A stretch of 64,000 bases of DNA from the NCBI GenBank assembly GCA_040390855.1, contig JAZJXO010000017.1, positions 1-64,000 on the forward strand. The letters run 5' to 3'. This document shows positions 41,324 to 50,343 of the stretch, piece by piece. This DNA is from Parvibaculum sp040390855. GTDB lineage: Bacteria; Pseudomonadota; Alphaproteobacteria; Parvibaculales; Parvibaculaceae. How positions within the stretch are numbered: position 1 is the first letter of the stretch; the number at the start of each line of letters is the position of its first letter. The translations under genes and the position numbers were made by a program. A model generated the notes under the pieces. That model was given only the letters and a program-made list of their open reading frames with translations, searched no databases and was not told the origin of the DNA.

Positions 41324-41704
41324 ATGGTTATGTTTCCGGCTGCAACTTTGCGGTGGAGTTTGAAGAAAGGACGCAGCATCGGCGTCGTGATCGCGTTTGT
41401 TCTGGCGGTCGCCCTGCGTGTGAAGGGTGCAAGCGACACCGGTATTTTGCCGGTGCTCGCTATTGTTCTGCCCGCATTCGAAGTTGCGATGTTCGCTCTG
41501 GTGCTGGCCTTCTTCTTCGACAGCGAGGCGGAGGATCAGGCGCTCACGATTGCCAATAACACGCTCGCCCACAATGCCGAGGCGCTGGTTGCCTGGTTCG
41601 TTGTGGTGCTGGCGCTGATGTGGGGCAATATCGTGATGGTGCGGATGGCCGTCGATGCCTATGTGATCCTCGGTATGCCGCCCGTCTGGACAACAATGCT
41701 CTAA
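41324..41704 (+). CDS. Small integral membrane protein of unknown function
   Basis: The 126-residue protein has three hydrophobic segments: GVVIAFVLAVALRV, GILPVLAIVLPAFEVAMFALVLAFFF, and ALVAWFVVVLALMWGNIVMV. The loop DSEAEDQALTIANNTLAHNAEAL is acidic. AAGGAG stands 9 nt before the ATG. It lies between the Asn-Thr repeat protein and the HfaB-like gene, so it may belong to the same surface system, but no family is recognised. Confidence 0.7.
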   Translation: MVMFPAATLRWSLKKGRSIGVVIAFVLAVALRVKGASDTGILPVLAIVLPAFEVAMFALVLAFFFDSEAEDQALTIANNTLAHNAEALVAWFVVVLALMWGNIVMVRMAVDAYVILGMPPVWTTML

Positions 41705-41705
41705 G

Positions 41706-41737
41706 CAAAAAAAGGGGAGAGCGATAAGCCCTCCCCG
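41706..41737 (-). terminator. Rho-independent terminator of the HfaB-like gene
   Basis: On the minus strand GGGGAGGGCTTATCGCTCTCCCC folds into a 6-bp GC stem and is followed by TTTTTTT. It is 170 nt past the HfaB-like stop and also closes the convergent small membrane protein gene. Confidence 0.8.
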
Positions 41738-41906
41738 GAGTTTGTCATACTGAACCGCTTTGGGTGCCCCCCTTGGGCGGTTCAGGTCTGTCCGAAAGTT
41801 AAGCCCGGACAGCAGCTCTCAAGACCCGACGATGAAGTCGGTGGCAACCTGAGGGATGGAGCTGACGGATCAGGATCGGTTTGATCCGCCAGCGAATGGG
41901 TTTTGA

Positions 41907-43070
41907 TTAGTTGACGTTGCCGCGAAGACCGCTGTTATCAACATCCGAGTAGTAGCTATAGGGCGATGTATCAGCGGCGCGGACCGGAGCGGGGGCAGAA
42001 GCGGCCTGCTGCGGAACCTGCGAGTAGGGCTGTGCATCGGTCGTTTGCGAGGTGGGTGCATTCGAGTTGACAGAATGGGTCGGAGCGGCAGGCGAGATGG
42101 CGCCGGAAGGGTTTGACTGGCGATAGTCGATCGAGCCCATCGGATCGGACTTGCTACCGGCGATGCGTGAGCCGCAATCGGTCGGGTTCACATGATAGAG
42201 CGGAACCAGCATCTTGAGCACGGCGCGTTCGAGAACCGAGCGCACGGCAAGTTGCAGAGGTTCCTGCGCGCTTTCGCCCGCACCGATCTGGAAGAGATTG
42301 CCGCCGAGGAAGTCGAACACACCGGCGCTGATTTCATGGCCGACGATCTGCTTCTGGTAGGAGACAAAGTCCACGACTTCGAGCGTGCGGCTGTTCACGA
42401 GGCGCAGGTCGAGGCCGATATTCATCACGTAGATCTTGCCACCGGCCGAGACGCCCCAGCCCATTGCATCGGGGCTCGACACCGCACCGTCGACACCGCC
42501 TGAACGGATGTTGAAGTTCAGTTCGGTGATGCCGCCGACGAGGTAATAGTCGCTGCCGCGGATTTCGCCCGCGAAGATTTTGCGGTAGTCGCCGCCGCCT
42601 TGGGTCTGGCCGTCGTTCTGGCTGCCGTCAACATTGGTCGAAACGCCGTCGCCGATGAGCTTGTTGTTCGTGTATTTGAGTTCGAGTTCGGTGATCGCTG
42701 TGTCATAGCGTTCAACCAGCGGCACACCGGCTTTGCCGAGGGCGGACATGGCCATCAGGGCCGCACCCTGCGTGATTTTGCGGCCGGAACCGTCGGCTTC
42801 TTCCTTGCCTGTGTAGTCGCGGATATTGCCGACAGCGATGCGCAGTGTCTGCGAGTCATTGTGGATATGCGTCGCGACGCAGCGCAGGGCCGATGAATAA
42901 GGTGTTTCGTTGTTGATGACCGGCGCGTTGCCCGTGGGCGTCGCATATGTGCCAGCCGATCCGGCGCTTGTGCTGATGCAGCCTGTCAAAGCGAAGGCAA
43001 CTGAAAGCATCCCCAGCGTTTTTGCGGGCAGTGCCTTGTGAGCCAAAACTGACGTTGCGATGTTAAACAC
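41907..43070 (-). CDS. hfaB: HfaB/CsgG-like outer-membrane lipoprotein
   Basis: The 387-residue protein has a lipoprotein signal (MLSVAFALTGCISTS) and the CsgG-type domain: RIAVGNIRDYTGKEEADGSGRKITQGAALMAMSALGKAG, VPLVERYDTAITELELKYTNN, YLVGGITELNFNIRSGG, and IGLDLRLVNSRTLEVVDFVSYQKQIVG. CsgG forms the nonameric curli secretion channel; HfaB of Caulobacter anchors the holdfast. The GTG at 43070 follows AGGAGACGGCCC and is preferred to ATG 43091. The C-terminal 70 residues are Ser/Pro/Gln-rich. The hfaA and hfaD genes are not visible. Confidence 0.85.
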   Translation of the reverse strand: MFNIATSVLAHKALPAKTLGMLSVAFALTGCISTSAGSAGTYATPTGNAPVINNETPYSSALRCVATHIHNDSQTLRIAVGNIRDYTGKEEADGSGRKITQGAALMAMSALGKAGVPLVERYDTAITELELKYTNNKLIGDGVSTNVDGSQNDGQTQGGGDYRKIFAGEIRGSDYYLVGGITELNFNIRSGGVDGAVSSPDAMGWGVSAGGKIYVMNIGLDLRLVNSRTLEVVDFVSYQKQIVGHEISAGVFDFLGGNLFQIGAGESAQEPLQLAVRSVLERAVLKMLVPLYHVNPTDCGSRIAGSKSDPMGSIDYRQSNPSGAISPAAPTHSVNSNAPTSQTTDAQPYSQVPQQAASAPAPVRAADTSPYSYYSDVDNSGLRGNVN

Positions 43071-43398
43071 GGGCCGTCTCCTGGTTGCCATTTCCCGTCG
43101 GGGCGGCGCTGGCGATCATTTCGATCTGTCTCAGTGCGCCGACGATGAAGTCAGGTTGTGGATTGCAACGGCCGTGCCAGTGTTTAGGTTGTGTTAACTT
43201 CTGAGAAAAGCGGCGGGTTTCTGCGGTTTCCGGTGCGGCCGCTCTTTCACCTGTGCCAAAAACGGGCCAATCTGAAATGGTGAAATCTTCGTAAATCCTT
43301 GTCTCGCTTCGAAACGGCGGGCCGTTTTCCGTCAATTTGTGCGGATCAGAGACAATGTGCCGGATTGCTTGTGGGTGCCGTCCCGCTTGCAGCAGGCG

Positions 43399-44055
43399 AT
43401 GACGCAGGCGACACTCGCCGCCGCGCTAACCCTCAAAAAAGGGACCAAACCCTTGGCCACACTCGAATTCTTTTATGATTGCTCAAGCCCATGGACCTAT
43501 CTGGCCTTCAGCCGCATCGAGGCACTGGTCAAGCGCACGGGCGCGACGATCATCTGGAGGCCGATCCTTGTCGGCGGCATATTCAACACGGTCAATGACA
43601 CTGTGTACGAATCCCGCGCTCATCCGCATCCGGTGAAGGGCCGTTATTACGTCAAGGATTTGCGCGACTGGGCAAAGTTCTGCAGTATCGAAATTGGCCA
43701 GCCGCCGGTTTTTCCGGTGAACTCGGTAAATGCCATGCGTGCCGCCATTGTCGCAGACGATGTCGGAATGCTTCCGGTTTTTTCATGGGCGGTCTTCCGC
43801 GCCTATTGGGGCGAGTTGAAAGACATCAGCCAGCCGGAGGTGCTCGAAGAGATTTGCAAAAGCGTCGGCCTCGACTGGACCCATGTCAGCAAACGCATTA
43901 AGGATGACGACATCAAAGCACAGCTCCGCGCCAACACGGAAGACGTGATTGCGCGCGGCGGTTTCGGTTCGCCCACCATGTATGTGAACAAGACAGATAT
44001 GTATTTCGGTAATGATCGCCTTCCGCTTGTTGAGGCGGCGCTGACGCATGGTTGA
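43399..44055 (+). CDS. 2-hydroxychromene-2-carboxylate isomerase family (DsbA-like) protein
   Basis: The 218-residue protein belongs to the kappa-GST/DsbA group. LEFFYDCSSPWTYLAFSRIEAL carries the catalytic Ser-Pro motif, and WRPILVGGIFN, YYVKDLRDWAKF, PVFPVNSVNAMR and GGFGSPTMYVNKTDMYFGNDRL are typical. It isomerises 2-hydroxychromene-2-carboxylate in naphthalene catabolism, but many homologues act as glutathione-dependent isomerases of unknown substrate. The start may be ATG 43399 or TTG 43453. Its end overlaps the rhomboid gene by 8 nt. Confidence 0.85.
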   Translation: MTQATLAAALTLKKGTKPLATLEFFYDCSSPWTYLAFSRIEALVKRTGATIIWRPILVGGIFNTVNDTVYESRAHPHPVKGRYYVKDLRDWAKFCSIEIGQPPVFPVNSVNAMRAAIVADDVGMLPVFSWAVFRAYWGELKDISQPEVLEEICKSVGLDWTHVSKRIKDDDIKAQLRANTEDVIARGGFGSPTMYVNKTDMYFGNDRLPLVEAALTHG

Positions 44056-44851
44056 TTTCAACAATCCGGCCAATCGGAACGAGCCGCCTGCTTTCAATGT
44101 GCCGTCTGTCGTGCTGGTGCTTATCGGGGCGCTCATTGTGGCCTATGCCGCTTTCGACTGGGCGCAGCCCCGGCAGCAGGATGAGTGGCTCATTCTCTTC
44201 GCGTTGTTTCCGGCGCGCTATATTCCCTCCACGCTCCATCCCGAGCTTGTCTTTCCGGGCGGGACGGCGGCGCAGGCATGGACGCTGTTCACCTATACGT
44301 TCATGCATGGCAGTTGGAGCCATGTGCTGATGAACTCCGTCTGGCTGCTTGCTTTTGGAAGCGCCGTTGTGCGGCGAATCGGCTCGTTCCGCTTTTTGCT
44401 TTTCTATTTCTTCTGCGGTGTTGTCGGTGCCTTGCTGCATGTGGTGCTCAATGGCGGCTCGCTTGTGCCGGTCGTCGGTGCGTCAGGCGCGATTTCCGGA
44501 TTGATGGGCGGCGCGGCCCGTTTTGTCTTTCTGGCCGGTGGTCCGCTGGGCGGGCTTGGCGGCCAGCGGGGCGCGAGTACCGCGCCGCGCGCACAGATGA
44601 GCATCGGGGCTGCCTTGCGCGACCGTCGCGTTGTCATCTTTGTCGGCGTCTGGGTGGGGCTTAATTTTCTCTTCGGTGTCAGCGGTTTCAATCCGTCGGG
44701 ACAGGTCGCCGACATCGCATGGATCGCCCATCTCGGCGGTTTCCTTGCGGGGCTTTTGTTCTTCGGCATTTTTGATGGTCACAAGTCGTCGGAATCGGGC
44801 GGGCCGGGCAATGTCGGTTACGGAGAATGGAGCGGCCGCGACAAGGATTAA
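44048..44851 (+). CDS. Rhomboid family intramembrane serine protease
   Basis: The 267-residue membrane protein has six transmembrane segments and the rhomboid motifs FTYTFMHGSWSHVLMNSVWL, VVGASGAISGLMGG (nucleophile Ser) and WIAHLGGFLAGLLFF (catalytic His). It cleaves substrates within the membrane. The ATG lies inside the end of the upstream isomerase gene (8-nt overlap), so the two are cotranscribed. The substrate is unknown. Confidence 0.9.
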   Translation: MVDFNNPANRNEPPAFNVPSVVLVLIGALIVAYAAFDWAQPRQQDEWLILFALFPARYIPSTLHPELVFPGGTAAQAWTLFTYTFMHGSWSHVLMNSVWLLAFGSAVVRRIGSFRFLLFYFFCGVVGALLHVVLNGGSLVPVVGASGAISGLMGGAARFVFLAGGPLGGLGGQRGASTAPRAQMSIGAALRDRRVVIFVGVWVGLNFLFGVSGFNPSGQVADIAWIAHLGGFLAGLLFFGIFDGHKSSESGGPGNVGYGEWSGRDKD

Positions 44852-44923
44852 GCTGCGGCTATTGAATTTTCTTCTGTCATCTCCACATCAGACCTGTGAG
44901 TATTCTGGAGGAGGACAGTTGAG

Positions 44924-45226
44924 ATGAGTGATATGTCATCGGAGTCAGCGAAACCGGAAATCAAAGCAGATGAAGCCGAACCGCTCTGGCTGCGTTTCAT
45001 CTACATGATCGGCTACGGCATCCTCGGTCACATTGCTTTTTCGCTGGCCCTGTTTCTGGGCGTGGTCCAGATCGTGCTGTTGCTTATCCGCAAAGAATTG
45101 AATGATGAAGTGACCGGCTTCAGCCGTAATCTCATTGTCTATGTCGGTGAGTGCCTGAGCTATGTTGTCTTCGCGCGCGCGGACAAGCCGTTCCCGCTGG
45201 CAAAATTTCCAAGCTCCGGAGACTGA
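44924..45226 (+). CDS. DUF4389 family membrane protein
   Basis: This 100-residue protein has two transmembrane segments (LRFIYMIGYGILGHIAFSLALFLGVVQIVLLL) followed by GFSRNLIVYVGECLSYVVFARADKPFPLAKFP, the standard DUF4389 ending. GGAGGAGG precedes the start. Its function is unknown; it converges on the TetR gene. Confidence 0.85.
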   Translation: MSDMSSESAKPEIKADEAEPLWLRFIYMIGYGILGHIAFSLALFLGVVQIVLLLIRKELNDEVTGFSRNLIVYVGECLSYVVFARADKPFPLAKFPSSGD

Positions 45227-45230
45227 CGTT

Positions 45231-45974
45231 TTATTTGTTTTTGTTGCGCTGCTCGGCGGTAAAAAAGTCGAGCTTGGTACGGCCCTTGTCCGTCATAAAG
45301 CCACGCATCACGGCGAGCGTCGTCACGGCGAAGCGTTTGCGTCCATCCTCTGCGGTCGCGTGGAAACCTGCAAGTTCCAGACTGCATAGTCCGTGCACCA
45401 CGGCCCAGAAGGCGTCGGCGACGAGCATCGGTTCGAATTCGTCGGTGAAGCTGCCGTCCTTGATGCAGTTTGTGACGCCCTCAAGCAGAAAATGATAGGA
45501 CGAGTAATCGGAAATGCCGCGTGCGGGCAGGGTGCTATGTGCTTCCGCTGCATGGCGTGCGGCTTCGCTTACCGGCATGGTGGCGCTGATCATTAGCGCA
45601 TAATAGGACGGGTTCTCGCGCGCGAACTCGTGATAGGCGCGACCGAGGTCGGCGAGATAGAGCAGTGGTTCTGGATTTTTCGCTACGGTGCGCTGCGCAT
45701 CGCTCAGACGTTCAAAGGCTTCATCGAACAGCGCCGAGATCAATCCGTCCTTGCCGCCGAAGGCCGTGTAGACCGCCATTGTGGACGTGCCGACTTTGGC
45801 GGCAAGTTTGCGCAATGAAATCGAATCCGGTCCGCCTCTGAGCAGCATCTCGCTCGCCGCATCAAGCAGGGCGGCACGTTGCGCATTGCGGCGCAGGTCG
45901 GCTTTGCTCGCGTCCCTGCTCATGTCTGGGTCCATGTCGGCGGACGCGTCAGGTCTGGCCTTTGTTTGGGTCAT
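45231..45974 (-). CDS. TetR/AcrR family transcriptional regulator
   Basis: The 247-residue repressor has an N-terminal HTH (RAALLDAASEMLLRGGPDSISLRKLAAKVGTSTMAVYTAFGGKDGL, residues about 34-78) and an all-helical ligand domain of the WHG type (YYALMISATMPVSEAARHAAEAH). The palindrome ATAGAACCGTTCTAT covers its start codon, so autoregulation is likely. The target genes are not evident; the nearest are the DUF4389 gene and the GDYXXLXY/DUF2157 operon. Confidence 0.88.
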   Translation of the reverse strand: MTQTKARPDASADMDPDMSRDASKADLRRNAQRAALLDAASEMLLRGGPDSISLRKLAAKVGTSTMAVYTAFGGKDGLISALFDEAFERLSDAQRTVAKNPEPLLYLADLGRAYHEFARENPSYYALMISATMPVSEAARHAAEAHSTLPARGISDYSSYHFLLEGVTNCIKDGSFTDEFEPMLVADAFWAVVHGLCSLELAGFHATAEDGRKRFAVTTLAVMRGFMTDKGRTKLDFFTAEQRNKNK

Positions 45975-45987
45975 AGAACCGTTCTAT
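45973..45987. promoter_or_regulatory. Predicted TetR operator overlapping the start codon
   Basis: ATAGAAC-C-GTTCTAT is a perfect 7+1+7 palindrome and includes the ATG (45972-45974) of the TetR gene. This placement is common for autoregulated TetR repressors. Confidence 0.55.
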
Positions 45988-46103
45988 ACGATTTTTCGAG
46001 CGTCCGGCTTGCTTTTCTGAGTTTAAGGTAAATCTATACCATTGTTATAGTCCGTCGCTCAGAGGAATCCCCAAAGGTAAAACGGAAGAGATGGAAACAA
46101 TGT

Positions 46104-46676
46104 TCAAAACACCGGTTCCTCATAGACCGGTTTTCCGTCGATCCTTATTCCCTTGATCGTCGCTTCCCCGTCTCGCCCCAGCGCGACATCAACCGACAGT
46201 GCGCGTTTGTTGCGCTCCTCTTCCAGCACGCGGCCTTCGCCTTCGGGCACGTAGTAGCGCTCGATGCCATAGTCCACACGGGCGATGTTGCGCGTCGCGT
46301 CGTAATCGGAAATCGTGCCGCGTATGATTTTGTTGCCGATGGCAGGCATTTCATAAGCGTGGAAGGCCGCAACCGCGCGCCAACTGGTTTTGTCCGGTGT
46401 CAGTTCCGCATAGATCGTCTCGCCGTCCGCCCATGTCTGATCGCCATTGATCTCTGTGAGTGACAGCGAGGTGATGGCGTAGCCGAGTGTCACATAGTCG
46501 CCGCGAAAGAGATCGCGCGGATCGACGGGTTCGCTTAGCAGCGTCACCACATTGTGAGAGCGCAGGATGATCACGCGATCGATCACAAAATAGGCAAGCA
46601 AAAGCGACTGCACGAGGACAAGCACGATGACCGCGCTGCCAAAACGACCGAAGCGTTTGATGAAGAGCGCGATCAT
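46104..46676 (-). CDS. GDYXXLXY domain protein
   Basis: The 190-residue protein has one N-terminal transmembrane helix (SAVIVLVLVQSLLLAYFVID) and the family motif GDYVTLGY after EPVDPRDLFRG. It is the constant partner of DUF2157 membrane proteins. The function is unknown; it faces the periplasm. Its ATG overlaps the DUF2157 stop (ATGA), so the pair is translationally coupled. Confidence 0.9.
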   Translation of the reverse strand: MIALFIKRFGRFGSAVIVLVLVQSLLLAYFVIDRVIILRSHNVVTLLSEPVDPRDLFRGDYVTLGYAITSLSLTEINGDQTWADGETIYAELTPDKTSWRAVAAFHAYEMPAIGNKIIRGTISDYDATRNIARVDYGIERYYVPEGEGRVLEEERNKRALSVDVALGRDGEATIKGIRIDGKPVYEEPVF

Positions 46677-47953
46677 TTGCTGTCTCCTTCACTTGCGGAG
46701 GAGACGAGGCGTCGCCTGAGTTTCGGAAGGACGAGACTTCCCGCGATGAGCAGCACGCCGCCGACGGCGAAGAAAGCCGCCGTGTTGAGCAAGGTGCCAA
46801 GCGTCTGGAAATAGAGATAGAGACATTCGGCGGCAAAAGCGAAGAGGCCTGCATTGATCGCGAAACGATGATTGCGCGCGGCCCCGTAAGCGACGAGCCA
46901 TACCGACAGCGCGAGGAAGAGTGCGCCATATATGACAAGCGCGTAGCCGCCGTGATGCGCGATGAACGGATAGACCAGCGCACCGAAGCCCAGCGTCGCG
47001 AGGCCGCCATAGTCGCGCACGGACAGACGCCGTGCCGTGACCTCGCCGTAAGCGAGCGCACCGACAGCCGCAAGGGCGACGAGCGCGAGCGCGTACCAGA
47101 GCAGGCCCGTACTCCCATTGTTGTCATCAAGCTGGAACGTCGCCATCGCCGCGAAGGCGACAAACATGCCGTAGTTTTCGAGCAGCGATCCGAAGCGGAT
47201 GGAGACGGACGAGAGTCGCAGGCCCAGCACCCACTGCACAAGGGCGATCAACGCGAATAGGGCGACGAGACTGCCTGTGCTACACCCGATCAGATACTGC
47301 AACGCGTTGCCGTTGACACCGGCCCAGACCCAGAGTGTGAGAAGTGCGAGATGCAATCCCGTCCGCCAGCTCAATCGCACCGTGAGCCATGTCGCGCCGA
47401 TCCATGGGATGAAGAAAGACCAACTGGTCTGCTCGTGCTGATCCAGCGCCCATGCCGCCCACAAGATCGCAAGCAGGTAGGTGATCGCCACAGCGGCGCG
47501 CGACGGCAGCGTCCATGCGGCGGCAAGCGCGATGAGGCTCCAGAGCAGGACCCATTCCGGCGTTGACGATGTGACGTGATAGATTTGCCCGATCAGCATG
47601 ATATTCGCGCCGAACATCGCAAGGCCCGCGACCACGCCCGCCTCGGCATAGCCCTTGTGGCCCATCCGGTCTGCGACATAGGCCGCGCCCCATGCGACCC
47701 AGAGGGCAGCAAAAATCATCAGGAGACGGACGATCTTCGGAATGTCGGCCCAGTTCGCCGCGACAAAGCTCATCACGGCGAAGCCGACAAGTACCGCACC
47801 CATGATCGCGAGGATTTGCGGAATGTGACGGATGCCCGCGCCGCCGCGTGCTTCGGTCAGGATTGCTTGCGCGTTTTCAGGCGTCACCCAGCCCCGTTCG
47901 ACCCATTTTTCGAGGTCTTGTTTCAGGCGCTTCAGATAGATGGTCTGCCACAT
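46673..47953 (-). CDS. DUF2157 family polytopic membrane protein
   Basis: The 426-residue protein begins with a soluble helical region (YLKRLKQDLEKWVERGWVTPENAQAILTEARG) typical of DUF2157 and continues with at least ten hydrophobic segments (FVAANWADIPKIVRLLMIFAALWVAWGAAYV and others). It is the first gene of the two-gene unit with the GDYXXLXY protein. Its biochemical role is unknown. Confidence 0.9.
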   Translation of the reverse strand: MWQTIYLKRLKQDLEKWVERGWVTPENAQAILTEARGGAGIRHIPQILAIMGAVLVGFAVMSFVAANWADIPKIVRLLMIFAALWVAWGAAYVADRMGHKGYAEAGVVAGLAMFGANIMLIGQIYHVTSSTPEWVLLWSLIALAAAWTLPSRAAVAITYLLAILWAAWALDQHEQTSWSFFIPWIGATWLTVRLSWRTGLHLALLTLWVWAGVNGNALQYLIGCSTGSLVALFALIALVQWVLGLRLSSVSIRFGSLLENYGMFVAFAAMATFQLDDNNGSTGLLWYALALVALAAVGALAYGEVTARRLSVRDYGGLATLGFGALVYPFIAHHGGYALVIYGALFLALSVWLVAYGAARNHRFAINAGLFAFAAECLYLYFQTLGTLLNTAAFFAVGGVLLIAGSLVLPKLRRRLVSSASEGDSK

Positions 47954-48198
47954 GGGACTGTATGTTCTCCGTAAAGAGGCGTCCGGGGATGATAGCGCAG
48001 CCTAGGCATTCCGCGACATTTCGTGAGTTACGCAGCGTCTCCCTTGCGCCCTGCGCCAGAATGTCGCAGCATGACCGCTCTGGGAGTTGCCGATGCGTTT
48101 GAACGCAAGCCGATCCAAGCCCGTTCTCGCGCATTTTAACAGGACCGCCCCGAATATCGGGAAATGGTCCGGGCTTCACCATTTTGGGAGATGAAGCG

Positions 48199-48627
48199 AT
48201 GAATGTTGCCACGATCCTCAAGGCCAAAGGGTCTGATGTTGAAACTGTCGGACCGGATTTAACGCTCGGCGAAGTCGCGCGCCTGCTGAGTGCCAGGCGC
48301 ATCGGCGCGGTGCTTGTCATGGAAGGCGAACATGTGCTCGGCATTCTGTCGGAGCGTGATCTTGTGAAATCCATCGGCGTGTCGGGTGCTGACGCGCTCG
48401 GCCTCCGCGTCCGCGAGGTGATGACATCGCGCATTGTGACCTGCGATCTCAATGACAGTGTGGATCAGATCATGGACATGATGACCGAAGGCCGCTTCCG
48501 CCATTTGCCCGTCATGGCCGGTGGCGGTCTTGTCGGCATTATTTCCATCGGCGACGTGGTCAAGCATCGTATGGCCGAAACGGTCATGGAAACAGAAGCG
48601 TTGCGTCTTTATATCGCCAATAGCTGA
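48199..48627 (+). CDS. Two-CBS-domain protein
   Basis: The 142-residue protein consists of two CBS motifs: LTLGEVARLLSARRIGAVLVMEGEHVLGILSERDLVK and VMTSRIVTCDLNDSVDQIMDMMTEGRFRHLPVMAGGGLVGIISIGDVVKHRM (abridged). Stand-alone CBS pairs sense adenosyl nucleotides. GGGAG precedes ATG 48199. Its stop directly abuts that of the convergent patatin gene. Confidence 0.9.
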   Translation: MNVATILKAKGSDVETVGPDLTLGEVARLLSARRIGAVLVMEGEHVLGILSERDLVKSIGVSGADALGLRVREVMTSRIVTCDLNDSVDQIMDMMTEGRFRHLPVMAGGGLVGIISIGDVVKHRMAETVMETEALRLYIANS

Positions 48628-49689
48628 TCAGGACTGGGCCAGCAGGCTGATTGTTTCGCGGATCTGGGGCAGGGCTTCTTCGGCGGCTTCTTCGCCGAGG
48701 CGGATCAACTCGTCCGCGCGATCAAATTCCAACAGCGTCAGATGGCCGATCTTGGGCGCGATTACCACATCCGGCGGATCACTCGCCAGTCTTGCGCGGG
48801 CAAGCCGGTCCTGAACGATGTTGAGTGAAGCCAGCAGAACGCTTGCAAAGCCGGGTCCGCGTCGGGCGCTGCCGATGGCGCGTTTGACGATTTCGCGTTC
48901 GGGGGCGCGTTTGACGCCACGGATTTTGTTCAGGGTGTTTTTGATGCCGCCCATGATGGCCGAGTTTTCGTCGGGCGTTTCATCGGGTGTGGTCTCTGTC
49001 TCGCCTTCGACCATATCGGCAATCTCTTCGGCAAGATCAGTCTCGGGCATACGGGGCGGCGCAGCTTTGACATAGAAGGGATTGGTGCCTTCCGCGAAAT
49101 TGCGTCTTGTGGCGGGATCAAACGGATCGGTGTTGAGGTTCACCGCGATGACAAGTCGTGCGCCCAGTGCGCGTGCGACGGAGACAGGCACGGGGTTCAC
49201 AATCGCGCCGTCGATGAGCCAGCGGTTGTCGACCGGCACAGGCGAGAAGACGCCGGGCAGCGCGTATGAGGCGCGCAGCGCCTGCACGAGACTGCCTTCG
49301 CGCAGCCAGACTTCGTGACCGGTCGAGAGTTCGGTGGCGACGGCCACGAATGTGCGCTCCATGTTTTCTATGCGCAGGTCGCCCAGATGGCTGGTCAGCA
49401 AGGCTTCGAGTTTGGCATCCCCGATCAGGCCCGATGAGCGGAAGCGGAAATCGACGAGACCGAGCAGGCGACGGCGAGTGAGGCTGCGCGCGAATTCCTC
49501 CAGCGGTTTCATTCTATCGGCGACGTAGCAGCCGCCGACCATCGCGCCGATGGATGTGCCCGATACAATATCGGCATGAACGCCCGCTTCGCTCAGCACA
49601 CGCATGACGCCGATATGGGCCCAGCCGCGCGCTACGCCTGCGCCCAGCGCGATGCCGATTTTCGTGCGGTTCCTGTTCAACTGGTTCAT
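48628..49689 (-). CDS. Patatin-like phospholipase family protein
   Basis: The 353-residue protein has the patatin catalytic dyad and landmarks: GIALGAGVARGWAHIGVMRVL (oxyanion-type GAGVARG), the nucleophile elbow GTSIG (Ser at about 45) and DGAIVNPVP (Asp). It resembles RssA/NTE-type bacterial members, which hydrolyse acyl esters. There is no signal peptide. An Asp/Glu-rich linker (EGETETTPDETPDEN) divides the domain from a C-terminal helical region. ATG 49689 is chosen over a TTG five codons upstream. Confidence 0.9.
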   Translation of the reverse strand: MNQLNRNRTKIGIALGAGVARGWAHIGVMRVLSEAGVHADIVSGTSIGAMVGGCYVADRMKPLEEFARSLTRRRLLGLVDFRFRSSGLIGDAKLEALLTSHLGDLRIENMERTFVAVATELSTGHEVWLREGSLVQALRASYALPGVFSPVPVDNRWLIDGAIVNPVPVSVARALGARLVIAVNLNTDPFDPATRRNFAEGTNPFYVKAAPPRMPETDLAEEIADMVEGETETTPDETPDENSAIMGGIKNTLNKIRGVKRAPEREIVKRAIGSARRGPGFASVLLASLNIVQDRLARARLASDPPDVVIAPKIGHLTLLEFDRADELIRLGEEAAEEALPQIRETISLLAQS

Positions 49690-49778
49690 CGCGCTCTCGC
49701 TCAACAGACTTCACCTATGCGTTGGAATGAGAAATAGAAGCGGCAGATGGCGGAAGTATGACCGTTTAGTGCCAAGAA

Positions 49779-50225
49779 TCAGTGAGAGTGCGCGTCGGAT
49801 ATTTTGGCGGCTTCAATGCGGAGTGTCAGCGCTGTGTCCGACGGGCCGAGCGGCACCGAGCGGAAGAAGCAGGAGCGATAGCCGACATGGCAGGCCCCGC
49901 CGTCGCCGCCGACACTCACTTTCAGCACCAGCGCATCCTGATCGCAGTCAATGCGGATCTCGCGTACCGTCTGCGTCTGCCCGCTTGTGTCGCCCTTGCG
50001 CCAGAAGCTCTGCCGCGAGCGGCTCCAGTACCACGCCTGACCGCTCTCGATAGTACGCGCCAGCGCTTCGGCATTCATCCATGCAAACATCAGCACTTCA
50101 TTGCTGGTGGCATCCTGCGCGACAACGGGGATCAGACCATCGGCATCGAATTTCGGCATAAAGCTCACACCGTCTTCGATGTCAGCCAGTGTGCCGCGCG
50201 GGGCGAAGAGGGGGGTGGTGGTCAT
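49779..50225 (-). CDS. hisI: Phosphoribosyl-AMP cyclohydrolase
   Basis: The 148-residue enzyme opens the purine ring of phosphoribosyl-AMP in histidine synthesis. Signatures are LMFAWMNAEALARTIESGQAWYWSRSRQSFWRKGDTSGQTQ (abridged), the Mg/Zn loop DCDQDALV and CHVGYRSCFFR. There is no fused HisE domain, as is usual for alphaproteobacteria. The start is at 50225 (MTTTPLF). No other his gene is nearby. Confidence 0.93.
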   Translation of the reverse strand: MTTTPLFAPRGTLADIEDGVSFMPKFDADGLIPVVAQDATSNEVLMFAWMNAEALARTIESGQAWYWSRSRQSFWRKGDTSGQTQTVREIRIDCDQDALVLKVSVGGDGGACHVGYRSCFFRSVPLGPSDTALTLRIEAAKISDAHSH

Positions 50226-50279
50226 GGTCGTGCCTCGGACTGTCATTCTGGGTCGCTGGTATAATGGGGGTGGTTGTCG

Positions 50280-50320
50280 CTAAAAACAAAAACAAATGGC
50301 CCGCGTTGCGCGGGCCATTT
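50280..50320 (-). terminator. Rho-independent terminator of folE
   Basis: AAATGGCCCGC (50294-50304) and GCGGGCCATTT (50310-50320) form an 11-bp stem; on the minus strand TGTTTTTGTTTTT follows. Confidence 0.92.
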
Positions 50321-50343
50321 GCATCAATCCAAAATCTTTCCCC

